A stretch of DNA of 64,000 nt from Pseudochelatococcus sp047501465 (GTDB lineage: Bacteria > Pseudomonadota > Alphaproteobacteria > Rhizobiales > Beijerinckiaceae). Location: the NCBI RefSeq assembly GCF_047501465.1, contig NZ_JAZDRL010000002.1, positions 496,001-560,000 of the forward strand, in the 5' to 3' direction. The notes under the pieces were generated by a model. It had not been told where the DNA came from and made no database searches. It saw nothing but the letters and a program-made list of their open reading frames with translations. Each line of letters begins with the position of its first letter. Positions within the stretch are counted from its first letter, which is position 1. The position numbers and the translations under genes are program-made. Shown one piece after another: positions 36,713-45,834 of this stretch.

Positions 36713-39067
36713 GTGGCCAAACAAATGAAGACCCGCGCAGCCAGCGCCGCGGCATCAAAAACACGCAAACCCCGCTCCAATAAGGGCGGCGCATCAGCAT
36801 TGCATCAAAAGCATTTGCCTGAAGAGTTTCTGCCGACAAAAGAGCAGATCATCTCCTTTATTGCCGAATCAACAGGCAAGGTCGGCAAGCGCGAAATTGC
36901 GCGCGCCTTCGGGATTGGCGGCGGCCAGCGCATTTGGCTGAAGCGTATTCTGAAAGAGCTGGAAGACGAAGGCGCGATCGATCGGCGCAAGAAAACGATG
37001 CACCGCGCAGACATGCTCCCCCCCGTCGTGCTTGCTGACATCACCATGCGCGACAAAGATGGCGAGCTGATTGCAAAGCCCACCGAATGGGACGATCCGG
37101 ACGGCAACAGTCCCGCCCCCCGCATCGTAATCATGCTGCCACGCCGCCCAAAACCCGGCCAACCAGTGCCGGGCGTGGGCGATCAGGTGTTGCTGCGGCT
37201 TGAAGTTAATCGTGACCGGGATTCCATTGAAAAGCACGCGCCTTCCTATACCGGCCGCATCATCAAGGTGCTGGCCAAGACGCGTTCCATTCTGCTCGGC
37301 ATCTACCGCGCCAATCCCGATGGCAACGGCGGACGACTGGTGCCTGTTGATAAAAAGCTGCTCGGCCGCGAACTCACCATTCGCCCGGGCGATGGCGGCG
37401 AAGCGCAGGATGGCGATCTGGTAACAGCCAGCGTTACGCGCTCGACACGTTACGGCACCTCAACGGCAAAAGTCGGTGAACGGCTTGGCTCGTTGAAATC
37501 GGAACGGGCCGTCAGCCTCGTTGCAATTCATGCGCATGACATCCCGCACGTCTTCTCGCCTGCAGCCCTGCGTGAGGCGGAGGAGACCAAACCAGTCTCG
37601 CTGGCAGGCCGTGAAGATTGGCGCACGCTACCGCTCGTCACCATAGACCCCGCCGACGCCAAGGATCATGACGACGCTGTCCACGCCGCGCCGGATACTG
37701 ATCCGAACAACGAGGGGGGCCATATCCTCACCGTGGCGATTGCCGATGTGGCAGCCTATGTGCGCCCTGGCACGGGCCTCGACAAGGATGCGCTGGAACG
37801 CGGCAATTCGGTCTACTTCCCCGACCGCGTCGTGCCAATGCTGCCAGAACGCATCTCCAACGATCTCGGTTCGCTACGCCCCCTTGAAGACCGGCCCGCA
37901 CTCGCCGTGCGAATCGTGCTCGATATCCGTGGTTTCAAGCGTCGGCATACGTTCCACCGCATCATGATGCGCTCTGCAGCAAAGCTTTCGTATCAGCAGG
38001 CGCAGGCGGCTATCGATGGCATGCCGGATGATGTGACGCGCCCTATCCTTGATACGGTATTGCGCCCCCTCTGGGATGCCTATGCAGCATTAACTGATGC
38101 CCGTGATGAGCGCGATCCGCTAGCGCTTGATCTGCCAGAACGCAAACTGATTCTGAAGCCAGACGGCTCACTCGACCGTGTGATCATGCCAGAGCGCCTC
38201 GATGCGCATAAGCTGATCGAAGAATGCATGATTCTCGCCAATGTCTGCGCGGCGGAATCGCTGGAGCAGGCCGGCTCGCCGCTCATCTACCGCACGCATG
38301 ACGAACCCTCACTCGAAAAGCTGCGGGCATTAGGCGAAGTGCTGGCCTCCATTGGCATGAAGTCGCCGAAATCGGGCGCGCTCGCACCGGCTATGTTCAA
38401 CAAAATCCTTGCGCATGTCGAGAATTCACCCAACCGCGATTTCATCAACGAGGTGGTATTGCGCACGCAGGCGCAGGCTGAATATTCGGCTGATAATTAT
38501 GGCCATTTCGGCCTTAACCTTCGCCGCTACGCACACTTCACCTCGCCCATCCGCCGTTATGCTGATCTTATCGTTCACCGCGGCCTGATCCGGGCGTTGA
38601 AGCTTGGTTCGGATGGCCTGTCTTCGCACACCTCACGCGAGGATCTGGCCGAAGTCGCAGCCCAGATTTCCGCTTCAGAACGGCGCGCAATGGCCGCTGA
38701 GCGCGAGACCACGGACCGTCTGATCGCGCATTTCATGGCAGACCAGATCGGCGCGAACTTCACCGGCCGCATCGCTGGCGTCACACGCGCCGGTTTGTTT
38801 GTGAAGCTGGCGGACACAGGCGCCGATGGCTTCATCCCGGCTTCAACACTGGGGCAGGACTTCTTCCGCTACGATGAAGCGCAGCACGCGCTCGTCGGCA
38901 GCCGCTCGCGCATATCCTATCGTCTGGGCGACAGCGTGCAGGTCCGCCTGGTCGAGGCGGTGCCGATTGCCGGTGCCTTGCGGTTCGAACTTCTGGCAAG
39001 CGCCGGTGCACGCAAGACCTACAAGGTAGGACGCCCCGGAAAGCCAAAGTTCGCACGCGGGCGTTAG
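36713..39067 (+). CDS. rnr: Ribonuclease R
   Basis: Processive 3'-5' exoribonuclease of 784 residues that degrades structured RNA and, with SmpB/tmRNA, faulty mRNAs. Order: basic N-terminus, winged-helix (about 40-100), cold-shock OB domains, RNB catalytic domain with DPADAKDHDDAVH (about 309-321) holding the metal-binding Asp residues, and C-terminal S1 domain (NFTGRIAGVTRAGLFVKL, about 681-698). GTG start follows GGAAT; an in-frame ATG lies four codons later. smpB is about 10 kb away in this window. Confidence 0.96.
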   Translation: MAKQMKTRAASAAASKTRKPRSNKGGASALHQKHLPEEFLPTKEQIISFIAESTGKVGKREIARAFGIGGGQRIWLKRILKELEDEGAIDRRKKTMHRADMLPPVVLADITMRDKDGELIAKPTEWDDPDGNSPAPRIVIMLPRRPKPGQPVPGVGDQVLLRLEVNRDRDSIEKHAPSYTGRIIKVLAKTRSILLGIYRANPDGNGGRLVPVDKKLLGRELTIRPGDGGEAQDGDLVTASVTRSTRYGTSTAKVGERLGSLKSERAVSLVAIHAHDIPHVFSPAALREAEETKPVSLAGREDWRTLPLVTIDPADAKDHDDAVHAAPDTDPNNEGGHILTVAIADVAAYVRPGTGLDKDALERGNSVYFPDRVVPMLPERISNDLGSLRPLEDRPALAVRIVLDIRGFKRRHTFHRIMMRSAAKLSYQQAQAAIDGMPDDVTRPILDTVLRPLWDAYAALTDARDERDPLALDLPERKLILKPDGSLDRVIMPERLDAHKLIEECMILANVCAAESLEQAGSPLIYRTHDEPSLEKLRALGEVLASIGMKSPKSGALAPAMFNKILAHVENSPNRDFINEVVLRTQAQAEYSADNYGHFGLNLRRYAHFTSPIRRYADLIVHRGLIRALKLGSDGLSSHTSREDLAEVAAQISASERRAMAAERETTDRLIAHFMADQIGANFTGRIAGVTRAGLFVKLADTGADGFIPASTLGQDFFRYDEAQHALVGSRSRISYRLGDSVQVRLVEAVPIAGALRFELLASAGARKTYKVGRPGKPKFARGR

Positions 39068-39080
39068 GATAACTTTTCTA

Positions 39081-39099
39081 ACGAGACATTCTCGTTTTA
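39081..39099 (+). terminator. Terminator after rnr
   Basis: Perfect 6-bp stem ACGAGA / TCTCGT (39081-39086 and 39090-39095) with a 3-nt loop and trailing T run, 14 nt past the rnr stop codon. Confidence 0.7.
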
Positions 39100-39121
39100 C
39101 TTTACGGCTGAATTTCCTATT

Positions 39122-39358
39122 TTGACGTCAGTGGTGCAGGAGCGTAAGAACTCCTCACACAGCGACGATAGCATCGGTTAAAATTTCGATTCTGTCTTCC
39201 GCCCTTTTAGGGCCGGATGGCGATGCGCATATCCAAGCTTCGCGGCTAAAGATTATCGTGCCGTCTGTGTGCGGTTCTTAACTCCCGGCCACCAGGTTGG
39301 CGCCCCATAAAGGGGTTGCTGTTCTGGTGGTTAATTATCTCATTGAGAGGGAGTGACC
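39122..39358 (+). ncRNA. Structured leader RNA of element A, copy 5 (divergent)
   Basis: Sequence is poorly conserved but the fold is kept. Outer stem TAAGAAC/GTTCTTA (39145-39151 with 39274-39280), inner stem CACACAG/CTGTGTG (39156-39162 with 39265-39271), and within it hairpins ATCG/CGAT, TCCGCCC/GGGCCGGA and GGCGAT/ATCGTGCC; the last keeps the GGCTAAAG sequence of the other copies. Then comes GGCCACCAG/CTGGTGG (39287-39295, 39324-39330) and the Shine-Dalgarno GGGAGT (39349-39354), which pairs perfectly with ACTCCC (39281-39286). TTGACG at 39122-39127 could be a -35, but the -10 is poor (TAAGAA). Confidence 0.65.
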
Positions 39359-39667
39359 ATGAACAAAGCCAAACTTTGCGACAGCCTGATTGTATTATAT
39401 CCCCCGCTTGTACCTTGAGTGCAGGTAGCCATCTTTGCAAGCATATGCGCCGTCATGATTAGCGCGCTACTTTCCTTCAAAGAAATCACGGTCGCGCTTA
39501 TAAATATATTTATGCCAACACCTGAACTGCGCCAATCAATTCCGCAGATATTATGTGCAGAGATGCAGAATTTGCAAAGAATGCTACATATTTTGACCGG
39601 TTATCTGCCGCCAGCGAGTATTCAAGACAACAAAGAACCAATATTCTGGCCGCCATTCCGAGATTAA
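39359..39667 (+). pseudogene. Small membrane protein of element A, copy 5, with internal TGA
   Basis: Starts at the ATG 39359 behind GAGAGGGAGT. The first 19 codons read MNKAKLCDSLIVLYPPLVP, then TGA (39416-39418) falls exactly where the paralogues have the Trp of IPWVQ. The same frame goes on with VQVAIFASICAVM..., a transmembrane helix, FKEITVALINIF and an end PPFRD like the APFRGE of copies 1 and 4. A single G-to-A change (TGG to TGA) explains it. TGA is an ordinary stop in this genome (many genes here end in it), so the gene is most likely dead unless read through. Length without the stop would be 102 residues. Confidence 0.75.
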
Positions 39668-39706
39668 AAAAATATAAAAAACATGGTGAGTGTGAGGATA
39701 AAAATC

Positions 39707-41416
39707 ATGAATTCATACGTGAACAATATACATGATTTTTTCTTTACACTTGCTACGCAGACGATTTCATATGCGAGACGAGACATGTCGCCCTATATTT
39801 TATTTATATTAAGTGTTCTATTATATTGCTTATATATTCCACTCATGCAGCCGAGCATGGTGCTTGATGGTGAGATGTGGGCTGAGATGGCCACAAATTA
39901 CTTTTATTATGCCTCCTCACCCTCTCTCCGCGTTAAACTGTTTTCCATTGATGCCGGCTATATCCCTATGCCACAAAGGTTAATTGCGGCTCTTGGAAAC
40001 TTAATGCATTTATCAGCCCGCACAATTCCTTACTTCTATTCCTGGTCTGCTATTATTCTTACCGGCAGCATGGTCGCTACATTTTGTCTTAAGCCATTCA
40101 GAGTGCTTGTCAAAAATGATTACTTGCGATTTTTTGCTGTAATTGCAATTCTTATCATTGCGGATGTTGAAACACGGACTTTTATTAATTTCACTTATTT
40201 TGGCATATTTCTCATTAGCATCATCACTGCCCTCGCGATTGTTGACAGAAATAATGAAGTGCCAAGCTGGGCATGGTTTATTCCCCTGATAATGATCTCC
40301 AAGCCAGCAGCCTTTGCTGCATTTCCGGCAATGATATTTGCTGCAATAGTCAGCAAGCCAAGATTCAGAGTGATTACCATTTTGACGGCTATTGCATGTA
40401 TCATACAGCTCATCAGGGTCTATTTAAGCTATTCATCGGGCGTCTTACAACCGAGTAATGATTTTACGATCTACGACAAACTCTATGCTTTCGCTCATTA
40501 CTCTCTTGGCTTTCTAGGCCTTTATTTTTTCAGAGGTTTGGCGGGCACTGCACTGCCTGTACTCATATTTATCGGCCTTGGCCTCCTCACCCTATGCGGC
40601 ATAGTGCTGACGAGAAACAAAAAGAACGCAAGCGCCCTGATCATCGTGGGCCTTGGTTTGCTCTTCTTTAATGTGTTGCTCAATGTCTTCGCTTTAAGCG
40701 ACACCTGGAATCTGGACATGGCGCCACTCGCAGCCGCTCCTTTGTATCGGCATATTATTGTGAGTTATTTTGGCGTGATTCTCATCGTGCTTGGCTTGAT
40801 ATGTTCTTTGACAAGCGTGGGCTTTTTGAATCACAATTCCAGAAACTATATTGCTCCACTCTTGTTTGTATTTTGGTTCTGGGCCTCTGGTTGGTTAGCA
40901 TTTGCAGGCGCGCTTAATCGGGCCCCGCCAAGCCCCATAACGGGTAATTCCCAATGGCAAAAAATGGCAACTGCCATTGATATGGGAGATTCACTTTGTG
41001 TGCCCATTAATCCATTAGGCTGGATATACGGGCGCAATTGCCAATTGCTTAATCAGGAAGACCCCAAAGGCAAGCCGATTGTCTATGAGGAAAGCACAAC
41101 CAAGGCTTTTACAATTGAAATACCGCCCTCAATATCAAGTCGGACTCTCATATCCCTTGCCATGCTGATCAAGCCATACAGCATGGCGCAGACACCTATC
41201 AGTGGCGAGCTTGAACTTATTATGAATGATGGCACGATAAAGTATATGATTGGCTCAAATAAGCTGCCTTCAACCGGGGGATTATTAATGTTTACTTCCC
41301 ATGGGGAAGAAATAGCTATGGCCGAGATAAAGCGCATAACGGCTCGCTTGTCCCTGCCAGTAACGAGAGCTTATGTTGAGGCCACTACCCCCGCAATTCT
41401 CTGGCTTGGCCGTTAA
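39707..41416 (+). CDS. AT-rich polytopic membrane protein, possible glycosyltransferase-C type
   Basis: A 569-residue protein with about ten to eleven membrane helices in the first 430 residues and a soluble C-terminal part (about 430-569) that looks beta-rich. The layout, with an acidic motif after the first helix (VLDGEMWAEMA, about 51-61), recalls membrane glycosyltransferases (GT-C) such as phage-type glucosyltransferases, but I see no decisive motif. It is clearly more AT-rich, with different codon use, than its neighbours and separates rnr from DUF983-NUDIX, which are usually adjacent in related genomes; acquisition by transfer is likely. The ATG at 39707 has GAGGA at eight bases; an ATG eight codons upstream does not. 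Confidence 0.65.
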   Translation: MNSYVNNIHDFFFTLATQTISYARRDMSPYILFILSVLLYCLYIPLMQPSMVLDGEMWAEMATNYFYYASSPSLRVKLFSIDAGYIPMPQRLIAALGNLMHLSARTIPYFYSWSAIILTGSMVATFCLKPFRVLVKNDYLRFFAVIAILIIADVETRTFINFTYFGIFLISIITALAIVDRNNEVPSWAWFIPLIMISKPAAFAAFPAMIFAAIVSKPRFRVITILTAIACIIQLIRVYLSYSSGVLQPSNDFTIYDKLYAFAHYSLGFLGLYFFRGLAGTALPVLIFIGLGLLTLCGIVLTRNKKNASALIIVGLGLLFFNVLLNVFALSDTWNLDMAPLAAAPLYRHIIVSYFGVILIVLGLICSLTSVGFLNHNSRNYIAPLLFVFWFWASGWLAFAGALNRAPPSPITGNSQWQKMATAIDMGDSLCVPINPLGWIYGRNCQLLNQEDPKGKPIVYEESTTKAFTIEIPPSISSRTLISLAMLIKPYSMAQTPISGELELIMNDGTIKYMIGSNKLPSTGGLLMFTSHGEEIAMAEIKRITARLSLPVTRAYVEATTPAILWLGR

Positions 41417-41516
41417 TGCGCTTCAGCAGCCGTATTTAGCATCTAAAGGTAGGTTTTGCTGCAACTCTCATCGTATTTATGATAGAGAGACAGGCAAGGG
41501 ATATCGAAAGAAGCTT

Positions 41517-41999
41517 ATGATGATCGAACACCTCGCCGGGACCTCAACCACCTCACACCCAGCCCCCGCTGCAGAGAAGCGCGATGTCTGGCAAGCCTTG
41601 CGTCGTGGTACCCAGTGCCGCTGCCCTGCTTGCGGTGAGGGCGACCTGTTTGAGGGCTTTCTCAAAATCGCACCACAATGCACGGCTTGTGGCGAAGCGC
41701 TGCATCACCATCGCGCGGATGACCTGCCACCCTATATCGTCATCACCATCGTGGGACACATCATCGTTACGCTCATTCTGGTGATGGAGATGTTTGCGGA
41801 TTTTTCTACTACGGCACAGATGATTCTATGGCCGCTTGTGACGCTCGCATTAACCTTGGTATTGATGCGTCCTGTGAAAGGTGCGGTTGTTGGCTATCAA
41901 TGGGCCTTGCATATGCATGGTTTTGGCGGCATCGAGAATGAAGAAGCGCTACAATATGGGCGCCCGAATAATGATGCCAAAGGACAGGAAGCAGCATGA
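41517..41999 (+). CDS. DUF983 family protein
   Basis: A 160-residue protein with two C-x2-C pairs (CRCPACGEG and CTACGEA, about 36-65) that form a zinc-ribbon-like N-terminus, followed by two membrane helices (about 78-98 and 104-122). This is the DUF983 family, found next to rnr and a NUDIX hydrolase in many Alphaproteobacteria; function unknown. It overlaps the next gene by four bases (ATGA). The upstream frame is open, but the ATG at 41517 gives the family start. Confidence 0.85.
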   Translation: MMIEHLAGTSTTSHPAPAAEKRDVWQALRRGTQCRCPACGEGDLFEGFLKIAPQCTACGEALHHHRADDLPPYIVITIVGHIIVTLILVMEMFADFSTTAQMILWPLVTLALTLVLMRPVKGAVVGYQWALHMHGFGGIENEEALQYGRPNNDAKGQEAA

Positions 42000-42718
42000 G
42001 CGATAATGAGCACCGGTCAGGTGAGTCGAACATCGACTACACCACCATTGTGCCGCACGATGCTGCCTCACTGATTATTCTGGATCATACCCTGAACGGC
42101 CCTTATGTATTGATGGGCAAGCGCCACGAAAAGCATGTGTTCATGCCCGATGCGTTTGTGTTTCCCGGCGGGCGGCTTGAGGTATGTGACAGTGAGATGG
42201 TGGTCGCAGGTTCGCTTCACCCTGCGGCTGAGCGCAAGCTGATGTTGCAGGTGGAAGAGCCATCAGAGCTACATGCCCGTGCATTGGCTCTTGCGGCTAT
42301 TCGCGAAACGTTTGAAGAAACGGGCTTCATGGTTGGCTCTACCGATTACGGCCCTCCGGAGGAAGTGCCTGAGGAATGGCGCGCATTTGCTGAGCATGGC
42401 GTTTTTCCAGAACTGGACGTGCTGCATTTCGTTGCCCGCGCGATAACGCCACCTCGTTATCCGCGCCGGTTTGACGCACGCTTCTTTGTAGCAGACGCAT
42501 CCTGCATCGCGCATACAGTAGAAGGTGTTTCCGGGCCAGAGAAGGAACTCGTCGAACTTGCATGGGTATCGCTTGATATGGCCGAAACGCTGAATGCGCC
42601 AAAGATTACCCGTATGGTGATGGCAGCGCTTTCCCAGCGATTGGCCAAAGGCTTTATTCAGGAAGCATCTGTGCCCTTATTTCGCAACGATACACCCGTC
42701 CCGCGAGACGAATTGTGA
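41996..42718 (+). CDS. NUDIX hydrolase
   Basis: A 240-residue NUDIX protein. VFPGGRLE (about 55-62) and, after an insertion, AAIRETFEETGFM (about 99-111) make up the NUDIX box with its REXXEEXG core, the Mg-binding helix. The spacing is wider than in MutT, as in the NUDT19/CoA-pyrophosphatase-like group, so a nucleoside-diphosphate or acyl-CoA substrate is possible; none can be assigned. Coupled to the DUF983 gene by a 4-nt overlap. Confidence 0.9.
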   Translation: MSDNEHRSGESNIDYTTIVPHDAASLIILDHTLNGPYVLMGKRHEKHVFMPDAFVFPGGRLEVCDSEMVVAGSLHPAAERKLMLQVEEPSELHARALALAAIRETFEETGFMVGSTDYGPPEEVPEEWRAFAEHGVFPELDVLHFVARAITPPRYPRRFDARFFVADASCIAHTVEGVSGPEKELVELAWVSLDMAETLNAPKITRMVMAALSQRLAKGFIQEASVPLFRNDTPVPRDEL

Positions 42719-42799
42719 TTTAGGGTTGCGCTCTGCCAGAAAATGGTGTAGCCGAACTGCTTCAATTGTTATCATCGCGCGCAGGAAGAGGAGCCCGCC

Positions 42800-43183
42800 A
42801 TGGCTCGCGTCACCGTCGAAGATTGCGTCGACAAGGTTGAGAATCGTTTTGAGCTCGTGCTGCTTGCCAGCCACCGCGCCCGTATGATTTCGTCTGGCTC
42901 GCAACTGCTGGTCGAACGCGACCGCGATAAAAATCCGGTTGTGGCCCTGCGCGAAATCGCGGATGAAATGTTTGCGCCTGAGGATCTGAAAGAAGAACTG
43001 ATCCACTCGCTGCAGAAATACGTTGAAGTTGATGAGCCTGAAGAAGATGCAGTGCCGTTGATCGGCACATCTGTCGGCAGCGTTGATGACAACGAAGTGC
43101 AGTTCGACCGCATGAGCGAAGATGATCTGCTGCGCGGTCTCGAAGGCCTTGTGCCACCTGCAGCTTCTGACGACGACGATTGA
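42800..43183 (+). CDS. rpoZ: RNA polymerase omega subunit
   Basis: Omega of 127 residues, with the conserved MARVTVEDCVDKVENRFELV start, the R-A-R/Q-L core region (HRARMISSGSQLL, about 25-37) and a family-typical acidic tail. It aids assembly of beta-prime and forms part of the ppGpp site 1 on RNA polymerase, which makes the adjacent rsh gene a telling neighbour. Start follows AGGAAGAGGAG. A terminator about 30 nt downstream separates it from rsh. Confidence 0.97.
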   Translation: MARVTVEDCVDKVENRFELVLLASHRARMISSGSQLLVERDRDKNPVVALREIADEMFAPEDLKEELIHSLQKYVEVDEPEEDAVPLIGTSVGSVDDNEVQFDRMSEDDLLRGLEGLVPPAASDDDD

Positions 43184-43216
43184 TCTCTGCATCTCTCGCA
43201 CCATAAATTCTGCTTG

Positions 43217-43248
43217 AGGCCTGGAGTCATCCGGGCCTTTTGCTTTTT
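43217..43248 (+). terminator. Terminator after rpoZ
   Basis: GC-rich stem AGGCCTGG / CCGGGCCT (43217-43238) followed by TTTGCTTTTTT, between rpoZ and rsh. Confidence 0.85.
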
Positions 43249-43368
43249 TCCCTTCAATGGTTGACATCCTATTTACGCTATTGCCCATTTTATTGCGGGT
43301 CAGGGCACGAAGCGCTTTGTTTTTCTGCTTGATTTTTGTAATATTCCGAACCGGCTTTAGAAGGCTCG

Positions 43369-45741
43369 GTGAAAGGTATTAGATTTATCGTGGCAGACAG
43401 TCAGCTGACAGAAGGTCGGCAAAGAGCAGAACCTATAGCTATAGCACAAGTGGTTGATAATAAGGCAGGCGAGCAGGGAGCTACGACTACAGAAGTCGCA
43501 GCGGTACGGCCCCCCCCAACCCCCATGATGCGCCAGTACGAGCTCGTTGAGCGCGTCAAAAGCTATGATCCAAACGCAGACGAAGTGCTGCTGGACCGCG
43601 CTTATGTCTACGCGATGCGCGCGCATGGCACGCAGAAGCGGGCATCTGGCGATCTGTTTTTTTCACATCCGCTTGAAGTTGCGGCGATTCTTACAGATCT
43701 GAAGCTGGATGACGCCACAATTGTTGCAGCGGTTCTGCATGACACCATCGAAGATACGGATGCCACGCGCGAAGAAATCGATCAGCTGTTCGGGCCGGAA
43801 ATTGGCGCGCTGGTAGACGGTCTCACCAAAATCAAAAAACTTGATTTCGTTTCTCGCAAGGCAACGCAGGGTGAGAACTTTCGCAAACTTCTACTGGCAA
43901 TTGCCGCAGACGTACGGGTATTGCTGGTCAAGCTCGCAGACCGGCTGCACAATATGCGCACACTTGGCTACATGGCCCAGGAAAAACGCGCACGCATCGC
44001 CGAGGAAACGCTTGAGATTTATGCTCCGCTAGCCGGGCGCATGGGTATTCAGGAAATCCGCGATGAGCTGGAAGATCTCGCTTTCCGCAATTTGAAGCCT
44101 GAAGCTTATGAAACCATCGCTCACCGGCTTGATAACGTCAGCCATCGCAATGGCCAGCTGGTGGAGACGATTGAACGCGACCTGACCACGCGGCTTGCGG
44201 AAAAAGGCATTACAGCCTGCGTCAAAGGCCGGCGCAAACGTCCATATTCGATCTGGAAGAAGATGGAGCGCAAATCGCTCGGCTTCGAGCAGTTGTCAGA
44301 TATTTTTGCCTTCCGCATTATTGTTGATACGATTGATGATTGCTACCGCGCACTTGGCGTAGTGCACACTGCGTGGCCGATGGTTCCGGGGCGTTATAAG
44401 GATTATGTCTCGACGCCGAAGCAGAACGACTATCGTTCCATCCATACGACGGTGATCGGTCCTGGCCATCAGCGCGTCGAGCTGCAGATCCGCACGCAGG
44501 ATATGGATAGCGTTGCTGAATACGGTATCGCGGCCCATACACTCTATAAAGACGGTCGCACCGATCAGCCCTCACATTTGCTCAACGAAAGCCGTTCCTA
44601 TCAATGGTTGCGGCGCACGGTTGATATGCTGGTGGAAGGCGATAGCCCTGAAGAGTTTCTGGAGCATACCAAGCTTGAGCTGTTCCATGATCAGGTATTT
44701 TGCTTCACGCCGAAGGGCCGTTTGATCGCCCTGCCACGCGGGGCAACGCCGATTGATTTTGCCTATGCCGTGCACACCAATGTGGGTAACACGGCCGTCG
44801 GCGCAAAGATTAACGGCCAGATCGCACCGTTACTGTCAGAATTACAAAACGGTGACGAGGTTGAGATCGTCCGCGCGGATGGCCAGACGCCGCCTGCTGC
44901 CTGGGAATCTCTGGTCATTACGGGCAAAGCACGTTCTGCAATTCGTCGTGCTACGCGTGATGCTGTAAGAAAGCAATATGCGGGGCTTGGCCACCAAATT
45001 CTGGAGCGCGCCTTTGAACGCGCCGGACGTGTCTACTCTGACGAAAAACTCAAGAGCGCCCTGCCGCGCCTCGCACGCACATCTCTTGACGATACACTCG
45101 CGGCCGTTGGTCGAGGCGAAATCTTCTCTGGCGACGTCGTGAAGGCGGTTTATCCTGATTATAAGGATGAGCGTCGGCCAACCGTTGATGGCCTTTCTGG
45201 TCATGGCTGGTTTGGGCTCAAGGGCAGCGAGAGCCTGAAATTCAAAGTGCCCGAAGATGGCAGCAGCAATACGGCGCCCAAGAAGAAGCAGGCCATTCCT
45301 GTTCGTGGCTTTACAGGCGAGCTGCCAATCAATTTTGCCCCCGAAGGTGGGGCAGTCCCGGGAGATCGTATCGTCGGCATTCTAACACCTGGTGAGGGCA
45401 TTACGATCTATCCGATTCAGTCCAAAGCTCTTGCTACTTTTGAGCAAGAGCCTGAACGCTGGCTCGATGTACGCTGGGATGTAGATGAAGATAATCATCA
45501 GCGGTTCCCCGCGATTATTGCACTAAGCGCCATTAATGAACCTGGTGTACTCGCAACCATCACGCAAGTTATTGCTGACCATGATGCAAATATCGACGAT
45601 ATCGCCTTAAAAAGGCCAACACCTGATTTTACAGGTCTCATCATTCGACTGTCGGTATGGGACTTGAAACATCTTACAAGCCTCATAGCCGATCTGCGAA
45701 CGACGCGAGCTGTTAGTACAGTTGAGCGTATTACGGATTGA
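43369..45741 (+). CDS. rsh: Bifunctional (p)ppGpp synthetase/hydrolase Rsh
   Basis: Stringent-response enzyme. Domains: HD hydrolase (about 95-200, LHDTIEDT and LADRLHNMRTL), synthetase (about 295-410, RYKDYVSTPKQNDYRSIHT), TGS (about 450-510) and C-terminal ACT (about 715-790). Hydrolase and synthetase motifs look intact, as expected for the single Rsh of this order. Start is uncertain: the conserved family start MMRQYELVERVKSY lies at 43525 but has no Shine-Dalgarno sequence, only C tracts (8 C and 5 C). The GTG at 43369 follows AGAAGG and would add 52 residues. If the extension is used, the 8-C tract lies in coding sequence and could slip. ATG 43525 remains the alternative. Confidence 0.9.
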   Translation: MKGIRFIVADSQLTEGRQRAEPIAIAQVVDNKAGEQGATTTEVAAVRPPPTPMMRQYELVERVKSYDPNADEVLLDRAYVYAMRAHGTQKRASGDLFFSHPLEVAAILTDLKLDDATIVAAVLHDTIEDTDATREEIDQLFGPEIGALVDGLTKIKKLDFVSRKATQGENFRKLLLAIAADVRVLLVKLADRLHNMRTLGYMAQEKRARIAEETLEIYAPLAGRMGIQEIRDELEDLAFRNLKPEAYETIAHRLDNVSHRNGQLVETIERDLTTRLAEKGITACVKGRRKRPYSIWKKMERKSLGFEQLSDIFAFRIIVDTIDDCYRALGVVHTAWPMVPGRYKDYVSTPKQNDYRSIHTTVIGPGHQRVELQIRTQDMDSVAEYGIAAHTLYKDGRTDQPSHLLNESRSYQWLRRTVDMLVEGDSPEEFLEHTKLELFHDQVFCFTPKGRLIALPRGATPIDFAYAVHTNVGNTAVGAKINGQIAPLLSELQNGDEVEIVRADGQTPPAAWESLVITGKARSAIRRATRDAVRKQYAGLGHQILERAFERAGRVYSDEKLKSALPRLARTSLDDTLAAVGRGEIFSGDVVKAVYPDYKDERRPTVDGLSGHGWFGLKGSESLKFKVPEDGSSNTAPKKKQAIPVRGFTGELPINFAPEGGAVPGDRIVGILTPGEGITIYPIQSKALATFEQEPERWLDVRWDVDEDNHQRFPAIIALSAINEPGVLATITQVIADHDANIDDIALKRPTPDFTGLIIRLSVWDLKHLTSLIADLRTTRAVSTVERITD

Positions 45742-45754
45742 TATTTACGTTAAT

Positions 45755-45787
45755 GCAAAAAGAGCTTCCTTGAATTTCTTTTTGCGC
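45755..45787 (+). terminator. Probable terminator after rsh
   Basis: 9-bp inverted repeat GCAAAAAGA / TCTTTTTGC (45755-45763 and 45776-45784), 13 nt past the rsh stop. The stem is A/T-rich with a built-in T run. Confidence 0.55.
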
Positions 45788-45789
45788 AA

Positions 45790-45834
45790 AGCAGTTTGCG
45801 TTTAATCCGGGTTCCGAATTGCACGCAAGCTGCT
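45790..45834. repeat. Palindromic repeat C, copy 1
   Basis: 12-bp arms AGCAGTTTGCGT / ACGCAAGCTGCT (one G-T pair) around a 21-nt loop. The arms match those at 47210-47252. Confidence 0.6.

Noticed and set aside
39359..39667. TGA recoded as Trp
   Set aside because: Many genes in the window end in TGA (pyrC, ppk, holB, tmk and others), and the other element A copies use TGG at this site, so a nonsense mutation is the simpler reading.
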